From Eledone cirrhosa (taxonomy: Eukaryota; Mollusca; Cephalopoda; Octopoda; Eledonidae), in contig OZ024745.1 of the NCBI GenBank assembly GCA_964016885.1, forward strand, positions 48,339,042 to 48,403,041: a stretch of 64,000 nucleotides of DNA. Direction: 5' to 3'. Each line of letters opens with the position of its first letter. The first letter of the stretch is position 1. This document shows positions 42,606 to 52,804 of the stretch, one piece after another. The notes beneath the pieces were generated by a model that was not told the DNA's origin, did no database searches, and saw nothing but the letters and a program-made list of their open reading frames with translations. The translations under genes were made by a program, and so were the position numbers.

Positions 42606-43118
42606 TAGGTTAGAAATCAATCACATTCACCTTGTCATTTTGCTACAATCCTTTCATAGTCATTTAAGTTTTTTAATAATATTTTTTAACTGCTACACAG
42701 ATAAACCTATTTAAAAATGACAAAAACAAGTATTACATTTATTTAAAAACAAAAAAAAAACAATAGAGGTGAAGCTCATTCATCCAAATTAACATCCTTG
42801 ATTAATTTGTTTACTGAAGAATATTACACTTTGAATTCTGAACACAAAAGTCATTTTGATGGTGATGATGATGATGATGGTAGCAGTGGTGGTGGGATCA
42901 ACTGGATTTGTTTCAATCTTCTGTTATGGTTTCATTCTGTGCACAGAGACATTATTTATAAACTTACTATTTTATAGACCAATTTACATATCTATCGCAT
43001 TCTTCACAGCTAGTTCAATTTATAAATTACTAAATGCCAAGAATGTGTTAAATATGCAAATCAATCTATCCAATTTACATAAACTCTTACTAATAGTGAG
43101 GTTATAAGCAGTATCTTC
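42606..43118. other. Spacer with (GATGGT)n
   Basis: A GAT/GGT microsatellite lies at about 42858-42895. About 43020-43110 is echoed near 43520-43600 (gccaagaatgnnttaaatatg...). No gene is seen. Confidence 0.55.
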
Positions 43119-43119
43119 T

Positions 43120-43312
43120 TTCATTGCCACATTTCTAATGAAATACACTAGCAATGATTTTTAAATCATTTTGAAAATAACCAAGAATTTGGAGGGATTT
43201 ACTAATGTAAATAACTCACTCATTATTTATCTGGTGTTTCAATCTAGATAAATTTACATTTTTGTATCATAGAACTGCTTTAAGCAGTTTGGTATCAAAA
43301 GGCTTAAAGAGA
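43120..43312. repeat. MITE-2 fragment
   Basis: ttcattgccacatttctaatgaaatacac, aagaatttggagggatttacta, then ggtatcaaaaggcttaa. Confidence 0.65.
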
Positions 43313-43795
43313 GTGCACAATTGCTGAAGAAAACCCAACATAGGATCAAAATTAATATGTTCACTCTTTTTCTGTCTGTGAAGGTATTTTATATAAAGAC
43401 AAAGTGTTTAAGTCTGTCTGTGATATAGTGTTAGCTAAAATGTATAGATATATTCTCTAGTAAAGAATATCATTGAAATGAAACCGTGTTAATGCATCAG
43501 TAATTTATTAATCAAACTAGCTGCCAAGAATGCATTAAATATGTATACCAGTCTATCTGATTTACTTAAGCTTTGAGTAATAGGATCTTTATAAGCAGTG
43601 TCTCTTATTAAAGTAGGTATTCAGTTGTTGATGAAATCTGAACACAGGATGGAAACCCCAAAAGGTAAAGTTGATTGGATTCAAAGTCAAAACAAAATGA
43701 TACAACTAAATATTGCAAGGCATTTTGTCCAATACTCTACTGATCCTGCCAATCTACCACCTTATAATAATGATGATGATGATAATAATAATAAC
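43313..43795. repeat. Spacer with SINE remnant
   Basis: About 43655-43765 (gtaaagttgattggattcaaa...gcaaggcattttgtccaatactctactgatcctgccaatct) is a minus SINE remnant. A (GAT)/(AAT)n run follows at 43767-43800. Confidence 0.5.
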
Positions 43796-43799
43796 AACA

Positions 43800-44660
43800 A
43801 CAATATGATTTTTATTTGCCTCAAGGGCAACAAATGAAGAATATTACAAAGATAGGTTGCAAGATCATGGTGTGTGTGTGTGTGTACATATGTGTGAGTT
43901 AAAAAGAAAATATATATAAAAATGTAAAAATATAAGGTGGTCGTGCTGTTGACATGAGAAAAAAAGCACTCAGTCCATTCTGTAAGGTGGTCATGCTAGC
44001 AATACAACAAAAAGTACCCAGACCTGCTTGTTAGATGGTTGTTTTGGTGCCATGATAAAAAGCACCCAGTCCACAATGTAATATGGTTGGTTTTAGGAAG
44101 AGCACCCAGTCATAGAAACAGCCAAAATACAGATCCGTATAAGCAAGGCATGGTCACCTGACTTAACATGTCTCATAACGTGACAACCCATCTAACCTAT
44201 GCAAGCATGGAAAATGAACGTTAAATGTTGATGAAGATGATATAATGTTATATGTCCCAAAGGAGGAACAGTCACCTTAGACAAATTGGGGGACCCACAA
44301 ATCAGTAAATACCTTTCAACACTAAAGCATATGCTTTCACCTTGCAAGGAAATTACAAATGAAAACTCACATTGGAAACATCTAACCACACCTGGCTTGC
44401 TATTCTCCTCTACTTTCCACTAAATTTACTGGAAGTCAGCTTTCTTTTCTCACCTTTCTTTTCAAGTAGCAGCTGAAAATTTTGATGAGGGCTTGGCTGG
44501 AAAAGAAAGTGTTTGCTCTCACTCCTTACAATCTCTTCCCCAACACTATCTTTTTCACCATAGCTACCAGATAGATGAAAACTGCTCAGTCTTCTTCCTT
44601 ACCAAATGAAAATGGCAGATAATATTGTCTACTAAACTGCTTGAATAATCACAGTTGGTT
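43800..44660 (-). pseudogene. Decayed LINE-Z copy split by a LINE-P tail
   Basis: The 3' end signature (inverse of gcaaataaaaatcatat) lies at about 43805-43830. Coding remnants on the minus strand at about 44395-44640 include A-V-F-I-Y-L-V-A-M-V-K, then G-V-R-A-N-T-F-F-S-S-Q-A-L-I, matching the VFLC(I/V)(V/I)AMAK and FLSGQQL regions of the other copies, with stops. The LINE-P tail at 43935-44240 separates the two parts. Confidence 0.55.
43935..44240 (+). repeat. LINE-P 3' tail
   Basis: Three rounds of (gtgccatga)aaaaagcacccagtcca, then ggttttaggaagagcaccc, catgcaagcatgg and gttaaatgttgatgaagatga. Confidence 0.7.
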
Positions 44661-44887
44661 GAAGTTTTCAACTGAATGTATTATATGAGCCCCTAATGTG
44701 TTAATAGCTAGTTTGATGTTATTGAATTTTGGATTTCAATTTCTATACCCAGATAAAAATCTAAATAAACACAATCTTGTCACACAAATTATATAAACTA
44801 GTACATGATCCATTGTATTACAAACAGTAAAATTCTGTTTCATATTTTCATACACACATACATGTATTTATATATATATATAATTAC

Positions 44888-46575
44888 ATCGATCCAATAG
44901 AGGGACCAACAGTGCAAGTTGAAGGTAGTATAATAAGTAAGGCAATCAAAGATATGAAGACGGGCAAGGCGGCTGGGCCTTCGGAAATAGTTGCTGAAAT
45001 GCTGAAAGCATCTGGAACGGTGGGACACACTATGGTCACCTGGATAGTAAACCAAGTTATACAGAATGGGGTTGTACCAAAGAATTGGCGTAGCAGCATC
45101 ATCATTAACTGCTACAAGGGTAAAGGAGACGCCCTAGATAGGGGAAACTATAGAGGCATTAAATTAATTGACCAGGTCATGAAGGTCACAGAAAAAGTAA
45201 TAGCACAACTAATCAGAGAGCGAATTGATCTAGATGAAATGCAGTTCGGGTTTGTGTCAGGTAAAAGTACCACAGACGCTCTTTTCATTGTACGACAACT
45301 ACAGGAGAAGTACCTAGCTAAAAGTAAACCCCTCTACTTAGCTTTTGTAGACCTGGAGAAAGCCTTTGACAGAGTCCCCCGCTCCATTATCTGGTGGGCT
45401 CTTAGAAAACTAGGTGTAGATGAATGGCTTGTGAGAGCTATACAAGTCATGTATCAAGAAACAGTCAGCAAGGTTAGAATTAACAACGAATATAGTGAAG
45501 ATTTTAGCGTAAGAGTTGGTGTTCATCAGGGCTCCGTCCTTAGCCTCCTCCTATTTATTATCGCCCTCCAAGCTATAACGGAGGAGCTCAAGACCGGCTG
45601 CCCATGGGAACTTCTATACGCAGATGATCTAACGCTCATAGCCGAATCAATGGCTGAACTAGAGAAGAAATTCCAAACATGGAAGCATTGCCTAGAATCA
45701 AAAGGCCTTAAAGTTAACTTGTCTAAGACCAAAGTCCTAATATGTAGGAAGTAGAATAGGGCACTAGTCCCATCTGGGAAATGGCCATGCTCAGTGTGTA
45801 GGAATGGAGTAGACAGAAACTCCATTTTATGTCCCAAATGCAAAGTATGGGTGCATAAAAGATGTAGTGGGATCACAGGTAAGCTAACTAAGAATATAGA
45901 TTTTATATGTGGCCGGTGCTCTGGTGCAATAAGTAGCAGCAAATGCCCACAGAATACTAGCTCATTCCATTGCCCAGATGGTTCTATAGAAATAGTGGAC
46001 ACCTTCCGTTACCTGGGTGACAAAATCAGCAGTGGTGGAGGGTATTCCGAAAGTACTGTAGCTAGAGTCCGAACGGGATGGAAAAAGTTCAGAGAGCTTA
46101 TACCACTATTGGCTGCTAAAGGTTTCTCTCTAAAAATAAAATGCAGGCTGTATGATGACTGCATACGAACAGCGATGTTACATGGCAGTGAGACATGGGC
46201 CTTGTGTGCAGAGGATATACGCAGACTGGAGAGGAACGAAGCTTGCATGCTCCGTTGGATGTGTAATAGTAATATACGCGAACGGCAAAGCATAAATGAA
46301 CTAAGTGAGAAATTAGGAATAAAAGGGATCAGATGCTGTTTACTCGAGAGAAGACTACGTTGGTATGGTCACGTGATACGCATGAAAAATGGCAGCTGTA
46401 TAAAAAAAGTGCAGGACGATCAAAATAGACAGTAGCTACGGAGTAGGCAGACCCAGAAAAACCTGGGACGACTTGATAAAATCTGACCTCACACACTTAC
46501 ACCTCTCCAAGACAATGTCACTGGACCAAGATCTTTGGCGCTACGTAGTAATACAGAAGACCCGCCTTGCCTAAG
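44888..46575 (+). pseudogene. LINE-P RT with PHD-like finger, one stop and one frameshift
   Basis: The frame from 44888 to 45754 carries the same RT blocks as copy 1: GKAAGPSE, NYRGIKL, FVDLEKAFDRVP, HQGSVLS and YADDLTLIAES. A TAG at about 45752-45754 falls where copy 1 has Glu just after LI-x-R. The second open part, 45794-46435, carries the finger C-x2-C, CPKC, W-V-H-K-R-C, then C-G-R-C (C4-H-C3), and RRLRWYGHV. An extra A in the A-run at about 46401-46408 shifts the frame. In the shifted frame GVGRPRKTWDDL continues to a stop at 46575. So there are two lesions in an otherwise complete 3' half. Confidence 0.85.
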
Positions 46576-46960
46576 TACAAAGCAAAACCTTGTCAGTAGG
46601 CACCTCTTAACCAAAATACACCCCTGCCCCACTAACCCTACCCACACCGCCATCTACACCACCCCTTTCAATGTAAAGCTATGTTGGTGCCACAACATCC
46701 AGTCCTAAATAAATGAAGTCGTGTAGGTGTCACGACAAAAAAACACAGTCCACGCTGTAATGTGGCCATGTAGGGAACACGGTAAAAACCTCCCAGTCCA
46801 CACTGTAAATGTGGTTGGTGTTAGGAAGGGCATCCAGCCATAGAAAACCCACCAGACAGTCCTGAGCAAGACAACCAATCTTGCCTCAAGTGGGACAATT
46901 CTCGTCCAGACCCATGCTAGCGTGGAAAATGGACGTTAAACGATGATGATGATGATGATG
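44888..46960 (+). mobile_element. LINE-P copy 2, 5'-truncated
   Basis: Truncated at the codon block preceding I-E-G-P. The 3' UTR starts after 46575 and closes with gttaaacgatgatgatgatgatg at about 46934-46959. Same family as copy 1 but less well preserved. Confidence 0.85.
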
Positions 46961-47576
46961 AATACAAACAGGCAACATGTGTTGAAATTTGAAAAAAAAA
47001 TTTATTATACAATAGAGTCTCTAACATATGTTTCAATACAGTTATGTAATTGCCTACAAAAGCTGAATTATTACATAATTCACTACCTTGCACTGTGTAG
47101 TTAAATTCTGCATTTCATCAGAGAAATTCGGGAGAAACTAAAGTCAAGTGGATGAGATTGTGCTTATATAGTAAATTATGTATGAACATAGATATATCAT
47201 CAATATATCTATGGTTAAATATATTAGATAATTTACATGTAAATTTAAACAAGTTGAAGTGGTGGTAAAAACCTGAAAGTAGCCATTGTGTTAGTGGGTC
47301 ATTAGAAGAAATGGGTGTGGTGACGTATATTTTGTGATTGGTCATATTGTGAAATATCATTCACTATGGGTGTGGGCCTGTTAAAATAGGTAGGAGAGAG
47401 AATATATTTATAAAGAGGTAAAAGTTAGTGCAATATATAAAATTTATAGGAAAAGAACAAAGGATGAAGAAAGATAACGGAGATATTGCAGTTGATATCT
47501 ATAATTTAGGCAGGTTGATGGCGCCAAGTGAGATATGGAGATAGAGGTAAATTGTTGACGTTGAAATAAAGAGATA
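46961..47576. other. Unassigned spacer
   Basis: A minus frame (47118-47360) contains RYIDDI, which recalls an RT YxDD box, but the flanks give no support. It could be a stray part of the Penelope-like remnant nearby. Confidence 0.4.
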
Positions 47577-47578
47577 TA

Positions 47579-47653
47579 GAGGGTGTCCTCAAAATGTATA
47601 CACTTTCATTAGCATGCTGTTGACGTCTGTATACATTTCTGGGGGACATCCTG
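47579..47653. mobile_element. 75-bp TA-flanked foldback (mariner-type MITE)
   Basis: TA at 47577-47578 and 47654-47655. Ends GAGGGTGTCCTCAAAATGTA and TACATTTCTGGGGGACATCCTG. The arms, extended to tgtataca, pair over about 24 bp. Confidence 0.8.
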
Positions 47654-47959
47654 TATATGGCTTTAATAAAAGGGAATTAATGTGGATATGTATGGATGCT
47701 GGAATTATCATGAAAATAGATGCAGAGATGTAGGATTGAATCTAATATAGTTGTGACAGTTGGTGGTGTTTGTGCTGTAGAATCTAATTGTTTGGTAGCA
47801 TGTTATCTCTCCATTATCTAAAGTGATTTATAAGTTAGTTGTGGTTGGGTGAATATGAAAGTAAGAGGGTGTATTACCTAAGCTAGTGTTATAGAACAAA
47901 TATAATGGTATGTGGGTTGATCAGCAGTATAGATGAAATATTCTCTACGTAAAGAATAG

Positions 47960-49130
47960 GAGAATTTATTAGTATGGATGGTATTTTGAAAAGGTTCTAT
48001 GTTGGCAATTAAAAATCCTGTCATGTCTTGAGTTTAACAGATCTTTTCTTGTCATAATCTTCAATACTTCTGAGGAACAAAGTTCACAATTTCGCCTTTC
48101 CCTATGATAGGGCCTATTATATTTTAAAATCAACCATGATAACTCATACACTAGGTCTGGCTTTTTGAATACATATAGTCTTTTTCTTTTAAGTTAGAGG
48201 TGGTACCTCTGTATTTATACATTCCCAAATTCGTTTTAATATCATATGGGTAAAAGATATTTTTAAACATACACTTTCCCATTAAGGAACACTTATTTGG
48301 CTGTCTACAATTTCAGTTTCTCCATGTGTCGATTGGAGTTTGTTTCCAATTAGGTAGTTAAGATGGTAAAAGAGATGTTAGTTAGTTGAGTAAGATTAAC
48401 TCATTTGTTTATGAAGTTAGCAATTTGGATATGAATGCCATTGTTAAGTTTGTTAGGTTGAGTAGAGATTTTGTTAGTTCTGTTTATGCAGGTGTTATTT
48501 ACCCTTTCAGGGGCAAGTGGGTTGCTTTTACAATAAGCACAGGGACATTGTCATGAAATTTCTGTGGTTTGCTGTAGTTGAGATGGAAAGTTGGATGGTT
48601 TGTCTATTCAGAATCCTGTGGTATCTATGGGAGGGAGGAAAAGTTTTATCAGTTAACCTAAAGAAAAGATTTGAGATCTTAGTATTAATCTGATTGTTAT
48701 GTGGAGGATTATACCATAGGTAGGAACTAGAGCAGGATTATTTTGATAGGGCCTTAGTTAGAGAATCTATTTGAATATTATTAGTGGTTTCATCAGTTAG
48801 GGGTTTTAAACAGTTACTCGCATGGGCCACTCTTGTTCTTTGCTTGCATTGGTATGAGCGTGAAGATTTCATCATGGATTTAAAGGGTTTCCAAATTCTT
48901 TCGCAAACTTCCTACTTTCCTTTGTGATTGAATGTAACCATTTCTTCCTTTTATGATCTGCAACCATTTTCAGCATCCAGTCATCTGTAGTTTTAAGGTA
49001 TTATTGAGGTTACTGAGAAGTTGGTCTTTGCAGCCATAAGACCCACAGTGTCAACTTTCTGCTCAATAGGGAAAAGATGATTTTCATCCATAAATTTGTA
49101 GAAGGCATAAGAGGTAACTTAGCAAAGTCT
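47960..49130 (-). pseudogene. Penelope-like element remnant
   Basis: Minus-strand translation gives, in order, a block near 48715 (L-W-Y-N-P-P-H), S-H-R-Y-H-R-I-L-N-R (about 48620), a C-P-x-K-G-K-type linker (about 48510) and a C-terminal block at 48151-47975 (Y-H-R-E-R-R-N-C-E-L-C, L-L-N-S-R-H, then F-N-C-Q-H-R). Penelope-like retroelements carry a GIY-YIG nuclease after their RT, and this succession (NPP...FNR...CPL.G.C...CDLC..E...LLN.R.E...CRH) fits that C-terminal half. It is full of stops. The call is by remembered family layout. Confidence 0.5.
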
Positions 49131-49149
49131 AATGTCTAATGTAAGTAAG

Positions 49150-50115
49150 AAATATGACAAGGAAATACCTATATTGTATTCAGTGTAAGCTATGGGTACA
49201 CAAGAGGCATATTGAGTTCACAGGAAAACTAACACAAAAAAGAGGTTTTAGGTGTGGCTAATGCAGAGGGGTAACTAGTAGTAAGAGCACCGGTAACATA
49301 CACTCTTTCTAATTTAAAGAAGGCTCCAAAGATGTAGTTGATAGTTTCTGTTACCTAGGTGATCTAATTAATAACGGAAGGGTGGTAGTGCTCCAAAGGC
49401 AGAGTAACCAGAATAAGAACAAGGTAGAAAAAGTTCAGAGAGAAAATAGCTCTGCTGGCAACAAAGGGATTCTCACTCTAGACGAAGGGTAGATTATATG
49501 ATGTCTATGCATGAAGTGTGATGTCACATAATTGAGACATGGACAAAGAATACAGATTATATGCAAAAACTATAAGAGAATGAATCAAGCATGCTTAGTT
49601 GGATGTGAAATATTAATGTGTTTAAACAATAAAGCATATACATATATCACACACACACATATTACGTATGTTTTTTTTGTGTGAATCTGTATTTACATTT
49701 ATATAGATGATGATGATGAGGATATGTTCTCTCCTACCCTCTGTCACACTCCTAATACACTTTTCCTGTCCAACCCATACATGCATGTAAAGCTGGATAC
49801 TGTCCAGAATATACTACCAAGCACAACTCACTCTCTTCAAGGCCACCTCATGACATATCGCTCACTCTGCCACAGTACCCTGTGCCATGGCAAAAAGCAT
49901 TCAGTCCATCATGTACGGTGGTGGTGGTGCCATGAAGAAAGCTCCTAGTACACGATGTAAAATGGTTGCTGTTAGCTAGGGCATCCAGACATAGAAAACT
50001 AAGCTAAAAATGGATCATGTGAGAAAGACATGGTCACCTGGTCTGTCTAGCCTCATAATGTGACAGCGTGACTAACTCATATAAGCATGGGAAAATAGAC
50101 GTTAACTGATGATGG
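49150..50115 (+). pseudogene. Decayed LINE-P copy
   Basis: Starts in the finger region (about 49168), then ggctccaaagatgtagttgatagtttctgttacctaggtga, gtagaaaaagttcagagag and gctctgctggcaacaaaggg, parallel to the finger-to-C-terminus part of copies 1 and 2, with many indels. A CA/T simple repeat lies near 49640-49680. Two 3' tails follow (to about 49930 and to 50115, ending gacgttaactgatgatgg). Confidence 0.7.
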
Positions 50116-50229
50116 TATTATCTTTTTATGTCCTGTGACTTCTCCCATCACCCCCAGGTATGAAAGGTTATAGATAGACAAACGAATACAATGAAAAGAG
50201 AGTCAGCAAGACAGACCAACAGAAAAAGA

Positions 50230-50428
50230 AGAACTGTGATATGGATTGGCAGTATTGGTAGAGAGTTGGACGCCATGCTTTGATGCATAGAGTTACGGCT
50301 CTTTTTATTCTGAGTTCAAATCCCGCCGAGGTTAACTTTGCCTTTCATCCTTACGGGGTTGATAAAATAAGGTACCAGTAATGAACTGGGTAATTGCTGG
50401 CTTTGTGCCAAAAGTAAAAACAATTATT
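50230..50428 (+). repeat. SINE-A copy
   Basis: atatggattggcagtattggtag, gagttcaaatcccgccgagg, ggggttgataaaataaggtacc, tail tttgtgccaaaagtaaaaacaatt. Confidence 0.85.
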
Positions 50429-50640
50429 AAGAGATACATTTTTGAGAAAAAACTCCATTCAGCTTATAGAATGCTTCTTTTTATTTTATATGCATGTTTT
50501 TAACTAATGAAATGGACTTTTTAGAAATAGTACTATGAAATCAAAGCCTTAACAGAGAAAGAGAGAATAGAATACAAACATAATATAGATTGAGTGATTA
50601 AAAACTTCACTTTATAACTAACCCATGTGATTTTATATTC
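50429..50640. other. Unassigned spacer
   Basis: No feature is seen. Confidence 0.6.
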
Positions 50641-50730
50641 AATACTACTCTGCAGCAACAGCCTCGACTCAACCCAAGCCTTGTGAATGAAACTTGGTAT
50701 ATAGAAATTATATAGAAGCTCTTCAGATAG
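50640..50730 (+). repeat. SINE-C 3' piece
   Basis: ccaagccttgtgaatgaaac, then ttggtatatagaaattatatagaagc. Confidence 0.55.
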
Positions 50731-50738
50731 GCTGTACA

Positions 50739-50892
50739 CAGGGCCATATTTAGATCTTGTGGAACCCCGGAACAGTTTAGGTTTGGAGGATCAGGGGCAG
50801 TTCAGAGTGTGGCGGGCTATTCCTTGAGGGGCCCCTGTTTGACAAGGGGTGCTCAGGGCATTCCCCCCCCCCCCCCGATCAATCCGACTCTG
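50739..50892. mobile_element. 154-bp hAT-type MITE with perfect target duplication
   Basis: Starts CAGGGCCATATTTAG and ends AATCCGACTCTG. GCTGTACA flanks it exactly at 50731-50738 and 50893-50900. Interior GC-rich, with a C-run at 50862-50876. Confidence 0.85.
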
Positions 50893-51030
50893 GCTGTACA
50901 AGCTCTTAAAAATGGAGTTAAGTTGTTGCCCAGCTGGGTTCCTTTAATTGAATAAAATCTGTTGCAAGCAATAACTATTTACTTCTGCCCACTATTTTGA
51001 AAGACTCTAACCCCACCTAAAAAAAAAACA

Positions 51031-51090
51031 TACCATATTTTCTTTGCTTTTTTTTTTTTTATTAAAAAAAAAAGCAAATAAAATATGGTA
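51031..51090. repeat. AT-rich palindrome
   Basis: TACCATATTTTCTTTGCTTT plus a T-run faces an A-run and AAAGCAAATAAAATATGGTA: a near-perfect inverted repeat of about 27 bp per arm. Confidence 0.85.
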
Positions 51091-51324
51091 CCATTCTTTT
51101 GCTTTCTTTGAAAAAAAAAAAACAATTCATTCAATTTTCCATTAAATAAAATACAATATTCATTTTTACATCTTCACTCGTTCTTGTTTTCCTTCCTCTG
51201 ACTTATTTTTATTGATTTGTTTCTTTTGAAAATCATATTAATTATATAAATTGCGTGTATTTACAATAGAAAATGGAATGTGTTGGCGTTTGCCGTCTGT
51301 TGTAAATGGTTTGAGTATATGCAA

Positions 51325-51485
51325 CTGGGGCGGCTAAGTGGCACAATAGCTAGAACATCAGATAAAATGTTTTGCGGGTATCGTTTCAGCTCTCTGCACT
51401 CTGAGTTCAAAACCCACCGAGGTCAGCTTTGCCTTTCATCCTCCAGAGGTCGATAAAAAAAGTACCAGTGGGATCAATTCTTTCT
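51325..51485 (+). repeat. Diverged SINE-A-like copy
   Basis: ggcggctaagtggcacaatagctagaaca head, gagttcaaaacccaccgaggtc B box, then ggtcgataaaaaaagtacc. Confidence 0.7.
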
Positions 51486-52300
51486 CTGTTTCTGACTTCC
51501 TAACTATCACCCTCTTCTTTTTTGGAAGACATCCGCTGTATTCAGCCCCTGAGAGGTGGGCTTCGCCAAATTTAAAATGCATAACATATTGTATGTCATT
51601 ACGGTGCCCCTATGATTACACCAGGAGATATGGGTCTGGAAAGTTCCTCGCCAAAGTGCAGGCCTATGCAAGTTTGTATATGTGTGCGTGTGCGCGCGCA
51701 TTGTAAAAGAATAGTAGTTGCTTATATATGTAAATCTAAGCCTCTCTTCATACCAGCGATGTTGTCCAAGGGCAGATACAGCTTGGGTACCTATGTCACT
51801 TCAAGTGTTGCAGCTGGAACAATTCCGGTGATCCGTACTTTATTGATCCCGAAAAGATGAAAGACATCGGCAATATCTGAACTGAGAGCGCAAAGAGACG
51901 GAAAAAATTATATGGTCTTATGATTCTGCCAAATACTTGATTAAGAGCAAAAATATTCTGAAGATTAGGTAGAGAATGGACAACATTCAAGTTATTTTTT
52001 AGCTCTAGGTCAGCCTTATTAAGTAGAAATACGAATAAAATGTTACCGCAGTGACCACCCCAGCACTACATTAATCACGGTAGGGTGTGATCTGATTTTG
52101 GTGGGATATTTGGCTGCTATTTCTAGTAGGTTGCAGTGGCTCCCCTTTCGACAACATTCTATTTTTTTTTACATGCATGCGCAAGAGGAAATAAATATAC
52201 AAAGATGCAGCTTAAGAAAGCTGGTAAAATATAAACTCTTTTATTTTTCTTTCAATGGTATATTGTTATAATATCAATTTCAAATTAGTAAATGTTAGAT
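51486..52300. repeat. Spacer with a minus SINE remnant
   Basis: About 51825-51940 (ccggtgatccgtactttattgatcccgaaaagatgaaag...ctgaactgagagcgc...gattctgcca) is a minus SINE remnant. Nothing else is recognised. Confidence 0.55.
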
Positions 52301-52314
52301 AACAAAGATGAAAT

Positions 52315-52505
52315 ATAGTTAATACTAATAATTACTAGCAGTTATGGTAGAAAGACCAAATATAACATAAATGAATCGATTATGAGCGAAAGAAAGATAA
52401 CAATAACAAAGAGGATAGAATTAAATACTAATAATTACTAGTAGTTAGTGTTGTGTACAGTAGTATAGAAAGCCCAAATATGAGATAATGAATCGATTAT
52501 CAGTG
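52315..52505. repeat. Diverged tandem duplication, about 110 bp
   Basis: ttaatactaataattactagcagtta...aatgaatcgattatgagcg recurs as ttaaatactaataattactagtagtta...aatgaatcgattatcag. Confidence 0.75.
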
Positions 52506-52545
52506 GCAGAAGAAGACGGGGGAGAATATGATAATGACCTGGTGG

Positions 52546-52660
52546 TGACGTCAGTGAAACAAGCGCGAGTTGGCAGCGATCTAATACGTCCATTTATTTA
52601 GTCGCTCGGCTTTTCCGCTCTTACATATAAATACGTGACTACTATATTACTGAACACCAC
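52546..52660 (+). promoter_or_regulatory. Candidate core promoter: CRE and TATA box
   Basis: A full palindromic CRE, TGACGTCA, lies at 52546-52553 and a TATA box, TATAAATA, at 52626-52633. The span between them is richer in CpG (gcgcgag, gcgatc, acgtcc, gtcgctcgg, ttccgctc) than the surrounding AT-rich DNA. Transcription would be expected to start near 52655. It lies about 115-145 bp upstream of the candidate first coding exon. CRE implies cAMP/CREB-type control, which is inference. Confidence 0.45.
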
Positions 52661-52804
52661 ATATAACAAATTCTGTTAGTCTTATCATTTATGTTGGCTC
52701 AGTCTTATCGTTTCTCAGCTAAAAAGCCTCTAATTTAAAGTTATTTTTTTAACATAGTATTGTATCTGAAATGGACCAAACTTCATCGACGACCTCTCAC
52801 ACAG
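52655..52804 (+). CDS. Candidate first exon of the BTB gene (coding 52771-52804)
   Basis: ATG at 52771 has G at -3 and G at +4. The 34 coding bases give MDQTSSTTSHT plus one base, and stop at the donor CAG|GTGTGT (GT at 52805-52806). Joined to the acceptor before 63644 the frame stays open: the split codon becomes Asp, followed by S-I-D-S and then the Met at 63658. The residues are Ser/Thr-rich, as unstructured N-termini often are. A 15-codon upstream frame (52691-52738) would sit in the leader. Alternatively, the T-rich stretch ending aacatag at 52757 is a splice acceptor and the exon is internal (52758-52804). The frame agreement could occur by chance about once in three, so this is a prediction. 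Confidence 0.45.

Noticed and set aside
47118..47360. Reverse transcriptase from the RYIDDI string
   Set aside because: Only the YxDD-like string fits; no neighbouring RT motif supports it.
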